NCBI RefSeq assembly: GCF_014633365.1
Contig: NC_068338.1
Span: 12,782,616-12,846,615, forward strand
Direction: 5' to 3'
Source: Diospyros lotus
Lineage: Eukaryota > Streptophyta > Magnoliopsida > Ericales > Ebenaceae
DNA: 64,000 nt
In this document: piece by piece, positions 43,929 through 55,289 of the stretch
How the letters are laid out: each line of letters starts with the position of its first letter
Position numbering within the stretch: position 1 is the first letter of the stretch
Notes under the pieces: generated by a model
Seen by the model: the letters and a program-made list of their open reading frames with translations, nothing else
Databases searched by the model: none
What the model was told of the DNA's origin: nothing
Translations under genes and position numbers: made by a program

Positions 43929-44195
43929 ATGAGAAAGTGTCACAGATCAGCCTTGGTTGCTGCTGTCCTCTTGAGCCTGATGTTTACCCATTCGCTGCTG
44001 TGTTGCTGTTCCGCATCTCTTCAAGATCCCAGAAGAAAGAGAATTGCAAGTCATTGGACGTCCAGGAGATTGCTGGTTTCCATTTCCGCGGATCTAAGAA
44101 GGCTGAGAGGAGCCGCGAAAGAGCCTAAAGAATCGGTGGACACGAATCTGAGGAAGGCGCCGCCGAGCAAATCAAATCCTAAGCAGAACAAGTAG
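43929..44195 (+). CDS. Small secreted peptide precursor, family uncertain (CLE-like C terminus)
   Basis: The 88-residue protein has a good N-terminal signal peptide: MRKCHRSALV, then a hydrophobic core VAAVLLSLMF and a CCCSA-type cleavage region near residue 30. The rest is strongly basic and without cysteine. It ends in ESVDTNLRKAPPSKSNPKQN plus K. This layout (signal peptide, variable basic middle, short Pro/Asn-containing C-terminal motif) is that of a plant peptide hormone precursor processed in the secretory pathway. RKAPPSKSNPKQN resembles the CLE dodecapeptide in its spaced Arg, Pro, Asn-Pro and Asn, but it has one extra residue and lacks the usual Gly-Pro and His. An in-frame ATG at 43860 would add 23 residues; 43929 is preferred because it puts the signal peptide first. 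Single exon, no neighbours in operon-like order. Confidence 0.6.
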   Translation: MRKCHRSALVAAVLLSLMFTHSLLCCCSASLQDPRRKRIASHWTSRRLLVSISADLRRLRGAAKEPKESVDTNLRKAPPSKSNPKQNK

Positions 44196-44266
44196 TCGAG
44201 ATTTTGCTTAGAGATCTCAATAAGAAACTACCAGCCTGCAGAGACCTATTAAACCATCTGGGCCGG

Positions 44267-44290
44267 CTCTCTCTCTCTCTCTCTCTCTCT
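44267..44290 (+). repeat. (CT)12 microsatellite
   Basis: Twelve perfect CT units about 70 bases downstream of the peptide gene stop codon, thus probably within its 3' untranslated region. Confidence 0.95.
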
Positions 44291-44772
44291 GATCCCCATT
44301 TTTGCAGTTTCTAATTAACTTTTCAAGTTCCATATGATAATTAAGGAGGCTTAATTTGATGTACACAGTAGTAGTGTTGTTCATTCCATAAAGAAGTTGT
44401 TTATTTGGACCCTCCTTTCTCTTGATGTAATTTAATTTAATTTTTCGTTTAATTATTTTTTTTCCAAGTTTGTACTGGCTTCTGGGAGGTAGGAGGAGGA
44501 GAATTAAGATGAAGATTTGTATCAACAAGAAACTATATATAATTTATTAATAGATCAGTCAGTTCATTAATTTCATGGCGATTGAATATATATGGTGATC
44601 AGTAGCTGCATTTCTCCATTCAGAATTTATTTTATTTTTTGTAATAAACTGTTACTTGTATAATTAGTAAGAAAAAGTTGCAAAGACATGAATATTGCCG
44701 ATTCATATGTGTATTTGTGATAATGTTTATGATCACCGTCGGAGAGCAATCATAGAGAAGAGCTACCTGAGA

Positions 44773-45912
44773 AATGGGTCGCCAACTGAGTCATGTTGGG
44801 ACACTTTAACGATAGCTATTCCCTTCCCAATTAGAAATTTTCTTTTTTCTTTTTTCTTTTGCTTTAGTTGGTCTTAAAATTGGAAAGGGTTTTGGAAAAT
44901 CCGACAACTTGGAAGCATTTCCTTAATTTGTTCTTCGAATTAGAAACAGTTTTCAACGATCAAAAGACCTTTGATCGACGGATCGATGGACATATTCCAA
45001 TGGAGTTTCCTGACTTTGTGGTTATAACGTGCCTGTTTGTGATGAGATTCCATCTCATGAGGTACTGTGGCAGGAAAGAAATAAGAGAGAATTGACAAGA
45101 ACACATCTCCAATTTTGAAATGCTCATGGGCTTGCTTACAGAAATGCATGTGACGTGGACGATTCTCTCATGTGTCATTGAGTCTTTGCAATGATTTTAA
45201 AATCAGATCAACTCTAGGAAAGGTAATTTTGAATTTTATTTCGAGAAAATTATTTTATTTTTTTAAATAAATGTCTCAATTTTCAAAATGTACGGTAATG
45301 ATATGATCAAATTTTAATCCTATTTTGTATAATTATTTTAACTCAAATCATACTTTAAGAGCCTCTCAACAAGCTTTCTTATTTCTATTTGTTCACTTCC
45401 AAAACTATTTTTGTCTTTCTCTCACATGACTAGACTATTCTATGCTAGATAATGTATCTATTTTACAGGAATGTAAATTTAAACGATTAGCCCATTTTTT
45501 ATGGGATTATGGTGGTTATTTAAATTTGCAAAACAAATATCATTTGTTCATTATTAACTTTTGTGTTCTTTGATGGATGTATCGAATTAAAGGAAAAGAT
45601 GCATGCAGATTAATTGGGCCTTCTTGCCTATATGAATAAGATTTATGAAAATTCATCACTCAATTTCTCTCTATATGTAAAGGAAGGGTTAAAGGAAGAG
45701 AAATCGATTACTAAGGGTTTGTTTGGTTGGCGGGATAGGATATGATATATTGTCAAATAAAAAGTATCACGTGTTTGTTTTGTTTTCATACATGTGAGAT
45801 AACAAATGATGAGATAGGAGTTTAAATCATGCGGATGACGAATAACTTAATTGGGGAGAGGGGTCGAGATTCATTGCCTAGCGAATTGGATATATAGATA
45901 GGAAAAATGACT
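44773..45912 (+). repeat. 1.1-kb segmental duplication, copy 1
   Basis: Starting at AATGGGTCGCCAACTGAGTC, this block matches 45994-46265 plus 48128-48797 in the same orientation. Frames inside (for example 44868-45095) show no domain. It carries about 70 bases near 45690-45765 that copy 2 lacks. It may be anonymous intergenic DNA. Confidence 0.8.
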
Positions 45913-46265
45913 GGCAATCCACTGCCTCGCCTTGGCAGTCAAAGGTTCATCATCTTTTAGTCTAAACTCATGACCTCATACTTATTTCACCAGAAATGGG
46001 TCACCAACTAAGTCATCGTTGGGACACTTTAAAGATAGCTATTCCCTTCACAATTAGAATTTTTCTTTTTTCTTTGCTTTAGTTGGTCTTACAATTGGAA
46101 AGCGTTTTGGAAGATCCGACAACTTGGAAGCATTTCCTTAATTTGGTCTTAGAATTAGAAACTATTTTCAACAATCAAACACCTTTGACCGATGGATCGA
46201 TGGACATATTCAAATTGAGTTTCATGACATTGTGGTTATAACGTACGTGTTTGTGGTAAGATTCG

Positions 46266-48127
46266 AGGATGTTTAGCTAAGCAGTTTGATCGCTCATAAG
46301 CTATATAGCATTTTATTGTTAAATGTTTGACAATATTAATTAGTTTAAAAGTTATGTAGCTCGAACGCTACAACAATAGCGTTTTGCAAAAGCTGGTTCC
46401 CCCTAACTTTTATAAAAATGCTAGTGGCAGGTTATTGGGTTGACTGATTAATTTATTGTTTTACCCTTAAATAATTTTAATATTTATAGCCTTGTCCCTA
46501 CTATTAACATTGCATGTTCTCTCCATTGCTCTCTTCTCCCATCTTCCCCTGTCTTGTCTTCTGGCCATTACCACTACTATTGCCGTCGCCACTCATTACA
46601 AAAAAATTGATTTTTTGCGGCGATTCTAAAAACTGCCGCAAAATATGGTATTTTGCGGCGGTTTCATAAAACCGTTGCAAAATTCAGTAACACATGTTTT
46701 TTTGCGGCGGTTTTCAAAAAACCATCGCTAAATTTAAAAAATAATTAAATAATAAAAAAATTAAATTCTTTTTCGTGGCGGTTTCTAAGAAATCGCCTCT
46801 AAATTAAAAATAAAATAAAATTAACATTTGCAGCGATTTTCAAAAACCGCCACTAAATTTAAAAAAAATTAAATAATTTAAAATTAAAATTAAATTAACA
46901 TTTGCGACGATTTTCAAAAACCGCCGCAAAATTCATAAAAAACAGCCGCTTAATTTAAAAAAATTAAATAATTAAAAATTAAAAATAAAATAAAATAATT
47001 CATTAAAAAATTAAATTTAGAGGCGATTTTTAAAAACCGCTGCAAAATTCAAAAAAATTTAAATTTAGCGGTGGTTTTTGAGAAATCGCCGCTAAATTTA
47101 AAAAAATTATATAATTCAAAAATAAAAATAAAATAAAATAATTCATTAAAAAATTAAATTTAGTGGCGGTTTTCGAAAATCGCCGCTAAATTGAAAAAAA
47201 ATTAAAATTAAAATTAAATAAAAATCTGAAATATTAAAATTCATTATTTTCATTAAAAAAATTAAATTTTGCTTAAGAAAATAATGAAAAATTAAATAAA
47301 TATAAAATCTTAAAAATAAATATAAAATTGCATTTAAATTAATAGCAAAATTCATTAAAAATATAATTTAAAAAAATAAAAAAAATTAATATATAAAATT
47401 TTAATAATTTTTAAAAAAATATATAAAATCTTCTTTTTTATTTTTAATAAATAAATTTATTTAATTTAACTCAATTAATTTATTTTTAATTTATTCTATT
47501 ATTCCTTTAAAAATAATCAATTAATAAATATTTTTAATATATATTAAAAAATATAAAATATAATGCAAAAAAAAACCGCCGCTCCCGTCAGTGCCCTTCC
47601 TCCAAATCTACCATCACCGTCGTCCAACTATGTTGTCAAAGCTGCTGTCGGGTTGGTGGGTCGCGCCATCGCCGCAAACGGCTGCTAGGTTCCATTTCAA
47701 CCTCTTCCGACCACCATCGCCGTCACCCCCACATGTCGCTTCTCGTCAACCATCTCTCCCATTGGCCGTTGTCGCCATTATCAGTAATCGGCTACTGTGC
47801 TTCTTGCTATGTGTATATATATATATAACAGTAATAAACATAATATATGTTATATGTATATATATAACACATAATAAGATATATTATTATTATTATATAT
47901 AACATATATAATATATATAATAATATTGTATTAACATATTTTTAATAATTATGTATAATTTATCAATATTTAATGGTAAAATTTTATATCATTCAACATC
48001 ATGTCTATTTTGGTCTTTTTATCAAGTTTTGATAGCTTATAAGTTCTTTCAAACCAGATACATAAATATTAATTGATAGTTTAAAATCATATTTATTCAA
48101 ACACATTATCAGTTTAAACGTTATTCA
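46266..48127. mobile_element. Insertion splitting the duplication, with nested CACTA-like sequence
   Basis: Defined by comparison with the unbroken copy at 44773-45912. The left end contains GGATGTTTAGCTAAGC and ATAAGCTATATAGC. The right end, reverse complemented, contains GTTTAAACTGATAATGTG and AACTTATAAGCTATC, suggesting weak inverted ends as in hAT-type non-autonomous elements. The C-rich block at 46500-46594 continues at 47577-47800, showing a second insertion nested inside. A TA-rich microsatellite lies at about 47813-47930. Confidence 0.55.
46595..47576. mobile_element. CACTA-like remnant with GCGGCGGTTT subterminal repeats
   Basis: The left end CATTACAAAAAAATTGATTT is a near match to the CACTA consensus CACTACAAAAAAATTG. 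It is followed by repeats of GCGGCGGTTTT...AAACCGCCGC in head-to-tail and inverted form up to about 47195, then an A/T-only stretch. No matching right-hand array was found, so one end is probably lost. It is a different subfamily from the elements at 49317 and 51993. Confidence 0.5.
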
Positions 48128-48797
48128 ACTGAGCTACTGTGGAAGGAAAGAAATAAGAGAAGTAACAAGAACACATCTCCAATTTTGAAATGCATGTGAT
48201 GTGGATGATTCTCTCACGTGCCATTGAGTCTTTGCAATGATTTTAAAATCAAATCAACTCTAGGAAAGGTGATTTTAAATTTTATTTTGAGATAATTATT
48301 TTAACTCTAACGATACTTTAAGAGTCTCTCATCAAATGTTCTTATTTCTATTTATTCACTTTCAAAACTATTTTTGTCATTCTCTCACATGACTAAACTA
48401 TTTTATGTTAGATAATGTATCTATTGTATAGGAATACCTTAATGGCCTATTTGTAAATTTAAATGATTAAACCATTTCTTTTGGGGGTTATTTAAATTTG
48501 CAAAAACAAATCTCATTCGTTCATTATTAACTTTTCTATTCTTTGATGGACGTACCAAATTAAAGGAAAAGATATATGCAAATTAATTAGGCCTTCTTGC
48601 TTGTATGAATAAGATTTATGAGAATTCATCATTCAATTTATCTATATATGTAAAGTATCACGTGTTGTTTTGTTTTTATACATGTGAGATAACAAATGAG
48701 ATGCAAGTTTGAATCATGTGGACGACGAATAACTTAATTGGGGGGAAGGGGTCGGGATTTATTACTCAGTGGCTTGGATAGATAGGAAAAATGACTA

Positions 48798-49316
48798 TTT
48801 TGCCCCCAAGTATAAAAGCAATTTAACGGGCGAAATTAAGGCAAAATCAATAGGTCGATCTTAGCACCTTGTCGATTCTTAGCTTTCTCAACTCTTTTGA
48901 TTCTCAGCTCTCTTATTGATTTCCCCTCTTTTTCTCTCTTAGTCAGCCAATTTCAGCACCCTCAATTTCTCGAGTTTTAGCACCATCACTCTTTTGATTC
49001 TCAACTTTCTTGACTTTTGGTTGTCAACTTTCTCACTTTCAACTATTTAACTCTATCAACTCTTATTTAACTCTTAGCTCACAAGTCTCTCATTTGATAA
49101 GAAACCTTATTTTATGTTTTTTTTCCCATTTTTTTGGGGACAATTTTTAGAGTTGAGAAAAAATCTAATTTGGTTGATGATTAGATTTGGCTGATGAATA
49201 TATTACCCTAACAGATCAGGTCTCTCATTGGAAGATTTCAAAATGTACAAAAGAAAATTTTCACTATTTTTGGTTTCATTGTTTGTTGGAATAATGTCTG
49301 TGAAATAGGGATTCAA
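48798..49316. other. Intergenic with TCTCAACT-rich low-complexity tract
   Basis: Between about 48865 and 49095, motifs such as CTTTCTCAACTCTTTTGATT and TCTCAGCTCTC recur irregularly, giving a pyrimidine-rich degenerate array. No gene is visible. Confidence 0.5.
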
Positions 49317-50721
49317 CACTACAAGAAAATTGTATTTTAGCGACGGAAATTCAGTCACTAATTTTTTTAAATATTTTTTTTAATTTAGCAATGGAATTAG
49401 CGATGAAAATCCTGTCACTAAAAATAAAAAAAAATTGGATAAAAAAATTAAAATTTAGTGATGGGCTCAATCTTGTGACAAAAAAATAAAAAATATTAAA
49501 TAAAAAAATTAAAATTTAGTAACGGGGTCAAGTAACGGGGTCAACTCTATAACTAAAAAATAAATAAAAATAAATAAAAAATTAAAATTTAGTGATGGGT
49601 CAACCGTCGCTAAAAAATAAAAAAATTAAAAATTTAGCGACAGGGCCAATCCAATTGCTAAAAAGTAAAAAAATTAAATAAAAATTTAAATTTAAATAAA
49701 AAGAATTTAAATAAAAAATAAAAAAATTAAAATTTAGCGACAGGGTATGCCCATCGCTAAAAAATTAAATAAAAAAAATTAAAATTTAGCGATAAGGGAT
49801 TCTTGTCGCTAAAAAATAAAAAAAATTAAATAAAATAATTCAAATTTAACGACAGGTACTCCCCGTAATTGAAAACAAAAAAAATTAAATAAAATAATTC
49901 AAATTTAGTGACGGGTACTCGTGTCGCTAAAAAATAAAAAAATTAAATAAAATAATTTAAATTTAGCGACGGGTTGACCCATCGCTAAAAAATAAAAAAA
50001 ATAAAAAAATAATTCAAATTTAGTGATGGGATCAACCCCGTCGCTAAAAAATAAAACAAAAATTAAATTAAAAAAATTAAAATTTAGCCACGGGGCAATC
50101 CCGTCGCTAAAAAATAAAAAACTTAAATAAAAAATAAAATTTAGATAGAAAGAATTTAAATAAAATTAAATAAAATAATAAAATAATTAAAATTTAGCGC
50201 ACCCGTTGCTAAAAGATAAAAAATAATTAAATAACGAATTAAAATTTGGCGACGGCACAACCCGTCGCTAAAAAGTAAAAAAATTTAAATGAAAAAAATT
50301 AAAATTTAGCGACGGTACACCACGTCACTAAAAATAAAAAAATAAAATAAAATAATTCAAACTTAGCAACGGGTCAACCTGTCACTAAAAAATTAAAAAA
50401 AAATTAAAAACATAATTTTTTACTGCTAACATTAATATTAGTAAAAATTAAACTAGTAATTTTTAAATATATTACAAATTAAAATCAAAATAAAAACATA
50501 ATTTTTCACTGCTAATATAATAATTAATAAAGTTTTATTAATAACAAAATAAAAATAAAATTAAAATTAATATTCATTTCCCTTTACTAACATTAATATT
50601 AAAATTAATATTATTAAATAAGTTTGAGAAATTTTGGTATATATATATAATTTTGAAATATTTAGAAGAGAATAATATAAATATATTTTATATACATCAA
50701 CAAACAAGAATGTTTCCATAT

Positions 50722-50773
50722 TGATTGGCTCGCGCACGGAACTTGGTCATGAGAGGTTGGAGGTTCGAATCTG
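50722..50773 (+). other. tRNA-like segment in CACTA copy A
   Basis: ATTGGCTCGCGCACGGAACT, then TGGTCATGAGAGG and GGTTCGAATCT. The last part fits a Pol III B box (GGTTCGAATC), and the first part resembles a tRNA D-arm. The same segment occurs inverted in copy B at 52687-52627, with GGTTCGAATCC. Confidence 0.5.
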
Positions 50774-50779
50774 GTAAAG

Positions 50780-51060
50780 AGCAAAGATAATAGTTGGGAA
50801 TAATATCCTAGCGCTGCCACATGGCGAGCAGAGGTACAACCACGTGGCGCACATGAGGGGAGGCGGGGGCCTGGCGCGCATTAAATTTTGAGGTTGAATT
50901 TAGCGACGGAATTAGAGGCACTAAAAAATAAAAAAAATCGAATCCGATAAAGAGCAAAGATAATAGCTGGGAATAATATCCCAGCGCTGCCACATGGCGA
51001 GCAGAGGCGCAGCCATGTGGTACACATAAGGAGAGGCGGGGGCTTGGCGCTCATTGAATT
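50780..51060 (+). repeat. Diverged direct repeat in CACTA copy A
   Basis: The block AAGAGCAAAGATAATAG...CAGCGCTGCCACATGGCGAG...GGCGGGGGC occurs twice, at about 50776-50910 and 50953-51070, with CCACGTGG or CCATGTGG variants. Each is followed by subterminal-type sequence. Confidence 0.75.
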
Positions 51061-51992
51061 TTGGGGTTGAATTTAGCAACGGGGCTCCGTCGCTAAAATA
51101 TAAAAAAAATTAAATAAAAAAATTAAAATTTAGCAACAGGCTCAGCCCCATCGCTAAAAATTAAAATTTAGCGACGGGCTCAAACTCGTCACTAAAAATA
51201 AAAAAAATAAATAAAAAAATTAAAATTTAGCGACGGGCTCAATCTCGTCGCGAAAAAATAAAAAAAAATGAAATAGAAAAATTAAAATTTAGCGATAGGC
51301 TCAACCTCATCGCTAAAAAATAAAAAAATTAAATAAAATTTAATAAAAAAATTAAAATTTTGCGACGGGCTCAATCTTGTCGCTTAAACGCTGATTTTTT
51401 TATTGTGCAATAAGCACATAAAATGTTTGTCAAAATGTTGTTAGTTTTAGTGCCTTAAATGCTAGATTTAGATGATATCTAGTATGTTTAATAGGGACTA
51501 ATGATGCATTCTTGCAAATTAATAAATAGTCATATCTTCATTCACAATTCATCTTTTATATACAAATGAGTCCCTAGATATTCTAATAAAGATTTTATTC
51601 TTAAGTTGTTAAGAATATGTGACAAAGATCTTTAGTTTAGGATTTCTTAAAGTAATTCTGGGTCCTTAAATTTCTCATAGTGGAAATATGATTAATCGAT
51701 TACGAACTATCACATGGGGGGTACTACCATTGATTATTATGAGATGCTAGTGATAATGGATGGTGAGTCACATGCCATATTGTATAAGATGTAGATGGTA
51801 AACATGTGGGTAGATGTTGGTTGAACATCTGATAAATATGACGCATGTAATAGATCGCATGGTTGAAAGGATTAATGATCTGCTACTGATTTTCAATTGT
51901 GTAACTAGTCCTCGGACTGGAGGCAACATGGTTGTCTTATATGCTGGTGTTGGAGATTCAGATTCGCTAGTGAGTGGAACCATCCGATGTGA

Positions 51993-54308
51993 GACTACAA
52001 AAAATCAGCATTTTAAATTCTGTCGTTAAAACATCAAAACCTGTCGCTAAATTTTTTAGCGACGTATTTAGTGACGGGTACCTTTCTGTCACTAAAAATG
52101 GCGTCGTTGAAATTTATCGACGGGTATTTTTTAGTGACGGAATCAGCGACGGGGGTTGTATTCGTCGCTGATTAGCAACGGATTTACCGATGGGGTTGAC
52201 CTGTAGCTAAATTTGAATTATTTTATTTAATTTTTTTTTATTTTTTAGTGAGGGGGTTGAGCCCGTCGCTAAATTTTAATTTTTTTATTTTTTAGCGACG
52301 GGGTTTAACCTGTCGCTAAATTTAAATTTATTTATTTATTTATTTATTATTTTTTAGTGACAGTTGTGAGCCTGTCCCTAAATTCAAATTTTTTTATTTA
52401 ATTTTTTTTCTTTTAGCGACGAGTCTAACCTCGTTGCTATGTTTTAATTAATTAATTAATTTTTTTTTTTAATTTTTAGAGATGGGTGTGAGCCCGTTGC
52501 TAAATTTAATTTTTTAAATCCCAAAATTCAAAATTCAATGCACACTAGACCCCAGACTTCTCTTCTGTGTGCCACGTGGCTACGTTGGATATTACTCCCC
52601 CAACTATTATTCTCAAACTTTCTATCGGATTCGAACCCCCAACCTCTTATGACCAAGTTTTGCGCGCGAGCCAACTGATCTGAAAGCCTTCTTATTTATT
52701 GTTATACATAAAATATATTTATAATATTCTCTTCCAAATATTTTAGAATTATATCTATACACTAAAATTTCTTAAACTTATTTAATAATATTAATTTTAA
52801 TATTAATGTTAGTAAAGAGATTTATATTAATTTTAATTTTATTTCATTATTAATTCAAATAAAACTTTATTAATCATTATATTAACAGTGAAAAATTATG
52901 TTTTTATTTTAATTTTAATTTATAATAGTTTTAAAAATTATTAATTTAATTTTTACTAATATTAATGTTATTAAAAATTATTATGATATGTTTAAATGTA
53001 AAATTTTTAATTTTTACTTATTTTTTTATTTTTTTAACGACGAGGTGACCCCGTCCTATATTTTGATATTTTGATTTATTTATTTTTAATTTATAATATT
53101 TTAATTTATAATATTTTTAAAAATTTAAATTTTTTTATTTAATTTTATTTATTTATTTTTTATTTCGTAGCGACTGGGTTGACCCATCGCTAAATTTTAA
53201 TGTTTTTAATTTATTTTTTTATTTTTTTTATTTGGTTGAGCCGGTCGCTAAATTTTAATTTTTTTTATTTTTTTATTATTTTTTAGAGACGAAATTTTGC
53301 CCGTCGCTAAATTTTAATTAATTTATTTATTTATTTATTTTTTAGCGACGGGATTGGCCCATTCACTAAATTTTAATTTTTTTTTATTTTTAGCGACAGG
53401 TTGGTCCGGTCGCTAAATTTTATTTTATTTATTTATTTTTTATTTTTTAGCGACGAGAATTTATCTATCGCTAAATTTGAATTAATTAATTTTTTTATTT
53501 TGTAGCAACGGGGTTCTTCCCGTCGCTAAATTTTATTTATTTATTTTTTATTTTTTAGCGACAAGATTTTCCCCGTCGCTAAATTTTAATTAACTTATTT
53601 ATTTTTTTATTTTTTAGCGACGGTGTTCTTCCTGTCGGTAAATTTTATTTTATTTATTTATTTTATTTTTTAGGTCACTAAATTTTATTAAATTTATTTA
53701 TTTATTTTTATTTTTTAGCGATAAGGTTTTGCGTGTCGCTAAATTTTAATTTTTTTATTTATGTTTTTTATTTTTTAGCCCTAAATTTTAATTTTTTAAT
53801 TTAATTTTTTTTTTATTTTTTAGTGACAGGTTGACCCCGTCGCTAAATTTTAATTAATTTATTTATTTTGTTAATTTTTTAGTAACGAGTGCAATCGTTG
53901 CTAAATTTGATTTTTTTTGTTGAATTTTATTTAATTTTTTTATTTTTTAGCGACGGGGTTGAGTCTGTTGCTAAATTTGAATTATTTTATTTAATTTTTT
54001 AAATTTTTATTATTTTTTAGCGACGGGTTGATCCCGCCGCTAAATTTTAATTCTTTTATTTAATATATATATATATTTTTTAGCGACGAGGTTGAGCCTG
54101 TCGTTAAATTTTAATTTTTTTTATTTTTTAGCTACAGAAATTATGTCGCTAAGTTTAGTGACGGGGTTTCCGTCGTTAATTCCATCGCTAAATTTAAAAA
54201 ATATATAAAAAAATTAGCAACGAAAATTCCGTCGCTATCCTTCGCTAATTTGCGATGAAAAAATTCCGTCACTAAATTCTATCATTAAAATACATTTTTC
54301 TTGGAATG
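51993..54308 (-). mobile_element. Non-autonomous CACTA element, copy B
   Basis: A 2316-bp element with ends GACTACAAAAAATCAGC and (reverse complement) CATTCCAAGAAAAATG, each one or two changes from the CACTA consensus. It is flanked by the perfect 3-bp duplication TGA (51990-51992 and 54309-54311). Same family as copy A: subterminal GCGACGGG/CCCGTCGC arrays and the same A/T-rich core with tRNA-like segment, but in opposite orientation. It inserted into the copia LTR at 51439-55130. No transposase. Confidence 0.85.
52627..52687 (-). other. tRNA-like segment in CACTA copy B
   Basis: On the minus strand it reads AGATCAGTTGGCTCGCGCGC, then AAAACTTGGTCATAAGAGG and TTGGGGGTTCGAATCC. Better preserved than in copy A: a D-arm-like CAGTTGGC and a full T-arm GGTTCGAATCC. 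Confidence 0.5.
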
Positions 54309-55130
54309 TGAGATATGGAAATGCTTTTTGTATGGTCTCTATGGAGTAATGTGTGGAGGCGTGTGATTGCTAATGGGATCTATTGACTTCCGGTGCGAGG
54401 TGAACATCTTATGCAATCGTAGTTCATTGGTGATTGTCTAAATCCTTAGCCAGGGTGTGCACGATTGAAAATGAATTTTCAATGTCTGAAGAAATACCAT
54501 TGTGTCATTTCGATCACAACATACTAGATCTTAGCATAGCTATCAAGTCCTATGAGTTTGATCAGTCTATGACCTTCACTCTATCGGGATGTTAGTTAGT
54601 GGAAAGATTATAGTATATGATAATCAAAAGCCCAAATAGGTTTACAAAAAGTATTGACTTCATTGCCATTAGGATCACCCTAAATCTATGCTAGAGGACA
54701 CTCAGGATCTTTCAGGGTGCTTTGGGGAGATGGAAAGATCCTTATAGTAGATTAAAGTGTTTGATCAATGTGAAAGAGTTTGAAATGTCCTGATTGCTAC
54801 ATTGTTGTGAACTTAGAAGGTCACACACATACTAGGATTAGTGATCCATTGTTGTTAATGTGTTTTTCGTCATTAAAGAGTTAATGATGATGGATGTTGT
54901 TAAGAGTTAACAAAGGGATCAACGAACTGCTAAGAGTTAATAGGTTAATGGGAGGTCTTGGTTCCATTAAGAGTTAGTGGAAGGGTTATTAAGAGTTAAT
55001 AACGAGCCTTGATGCAATAAACCAAAAGTTGCAATAGAAGACACATAGAAGTCGATTGTTTATCTTGGACGGTCGACTGTTTTGCTCAAGGGCCAAAAAT
55101 GGTTAACCAGTTCTTGTTGAAATGATGTGA

Positions 55131-55289
55131 GGACCCAAGGCTAAAAATCAACTATTGGTGGATCAATGCAAGAGTATATTACTTTTAGAACATTTTCAAA
55201 ACCAAAATAATACATAATGAAAGAAAAAATGACCATTGCAAGACTCGGTATTAAATCATCCATATGTATCAAAAATGAAAACCAATCAT
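55131..55289. other. Joint between copia LTR and G1 copy 2
   Basis: About 160 bases that match neither neighbour by eye; no gene seen. Confidence 0.3.

Larger units (their letters stand above)
45994..48797 (+). repeat. 1.1-kb segmental duplication, copy 2, interrupted
   Basis: The left part 45994-46265 matches 44775-45045 and the right part 48128-48797 matches about 45062-45912. Between them about 1.86 kb of foreign DNA is inserted. Only about 80 bases separate the two copies, so the duplication is effectively tandem. Confidence 0.8.
49317..51407 (+). mobile_element. Non-autonomous CACTA element, copy A
   Basis: A 2091-bp element starting CACTACAAGAAAATTG and ending TTTTTTTATTGTG (reverse complement CACAATAAAAAAA). 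It is flanked by the perfect 3-bp duplication CAA (49314-49316 and 51408-51410). Both flanks consist of many subterminal units of the form TTTAGCGACGGG...CCCGTCGCTAAAAAAT, the binding-site type arrangement of En/Spm elements. The centre (50400-51060) is A/T-rich with a duplicated, GC-richer block. There is no transposase, so it depends on an autonomous partner. Confidence 0.85.
51439..55130 (+). repeat. Copia LTR, family C, copy 1, split by CACTA copy B
   Basis: 51439-51992 and 54309-55130 align with the LTR at 60268 onwards. Shared blocks include TGCTAGATTTAGATGA, TTCTTAAGTTGTTAAGAATA and GATGGTGAGTCACAT. Its U3 carries repeated TTAAGAGTTAATR motifs (54860-55010). The start TGTTAG at 51439 corresponds to 60268. 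It is truncated at about 55130, where no U5 or primer site follows. Confidence 0.7.

Noticed and set aside
47591..47902. Possible small gene with Pro/Ser-rich start
   Set aside because: The frame runs into a TA microsatellite and lies within a transposon insertion; a captured fragment at most.
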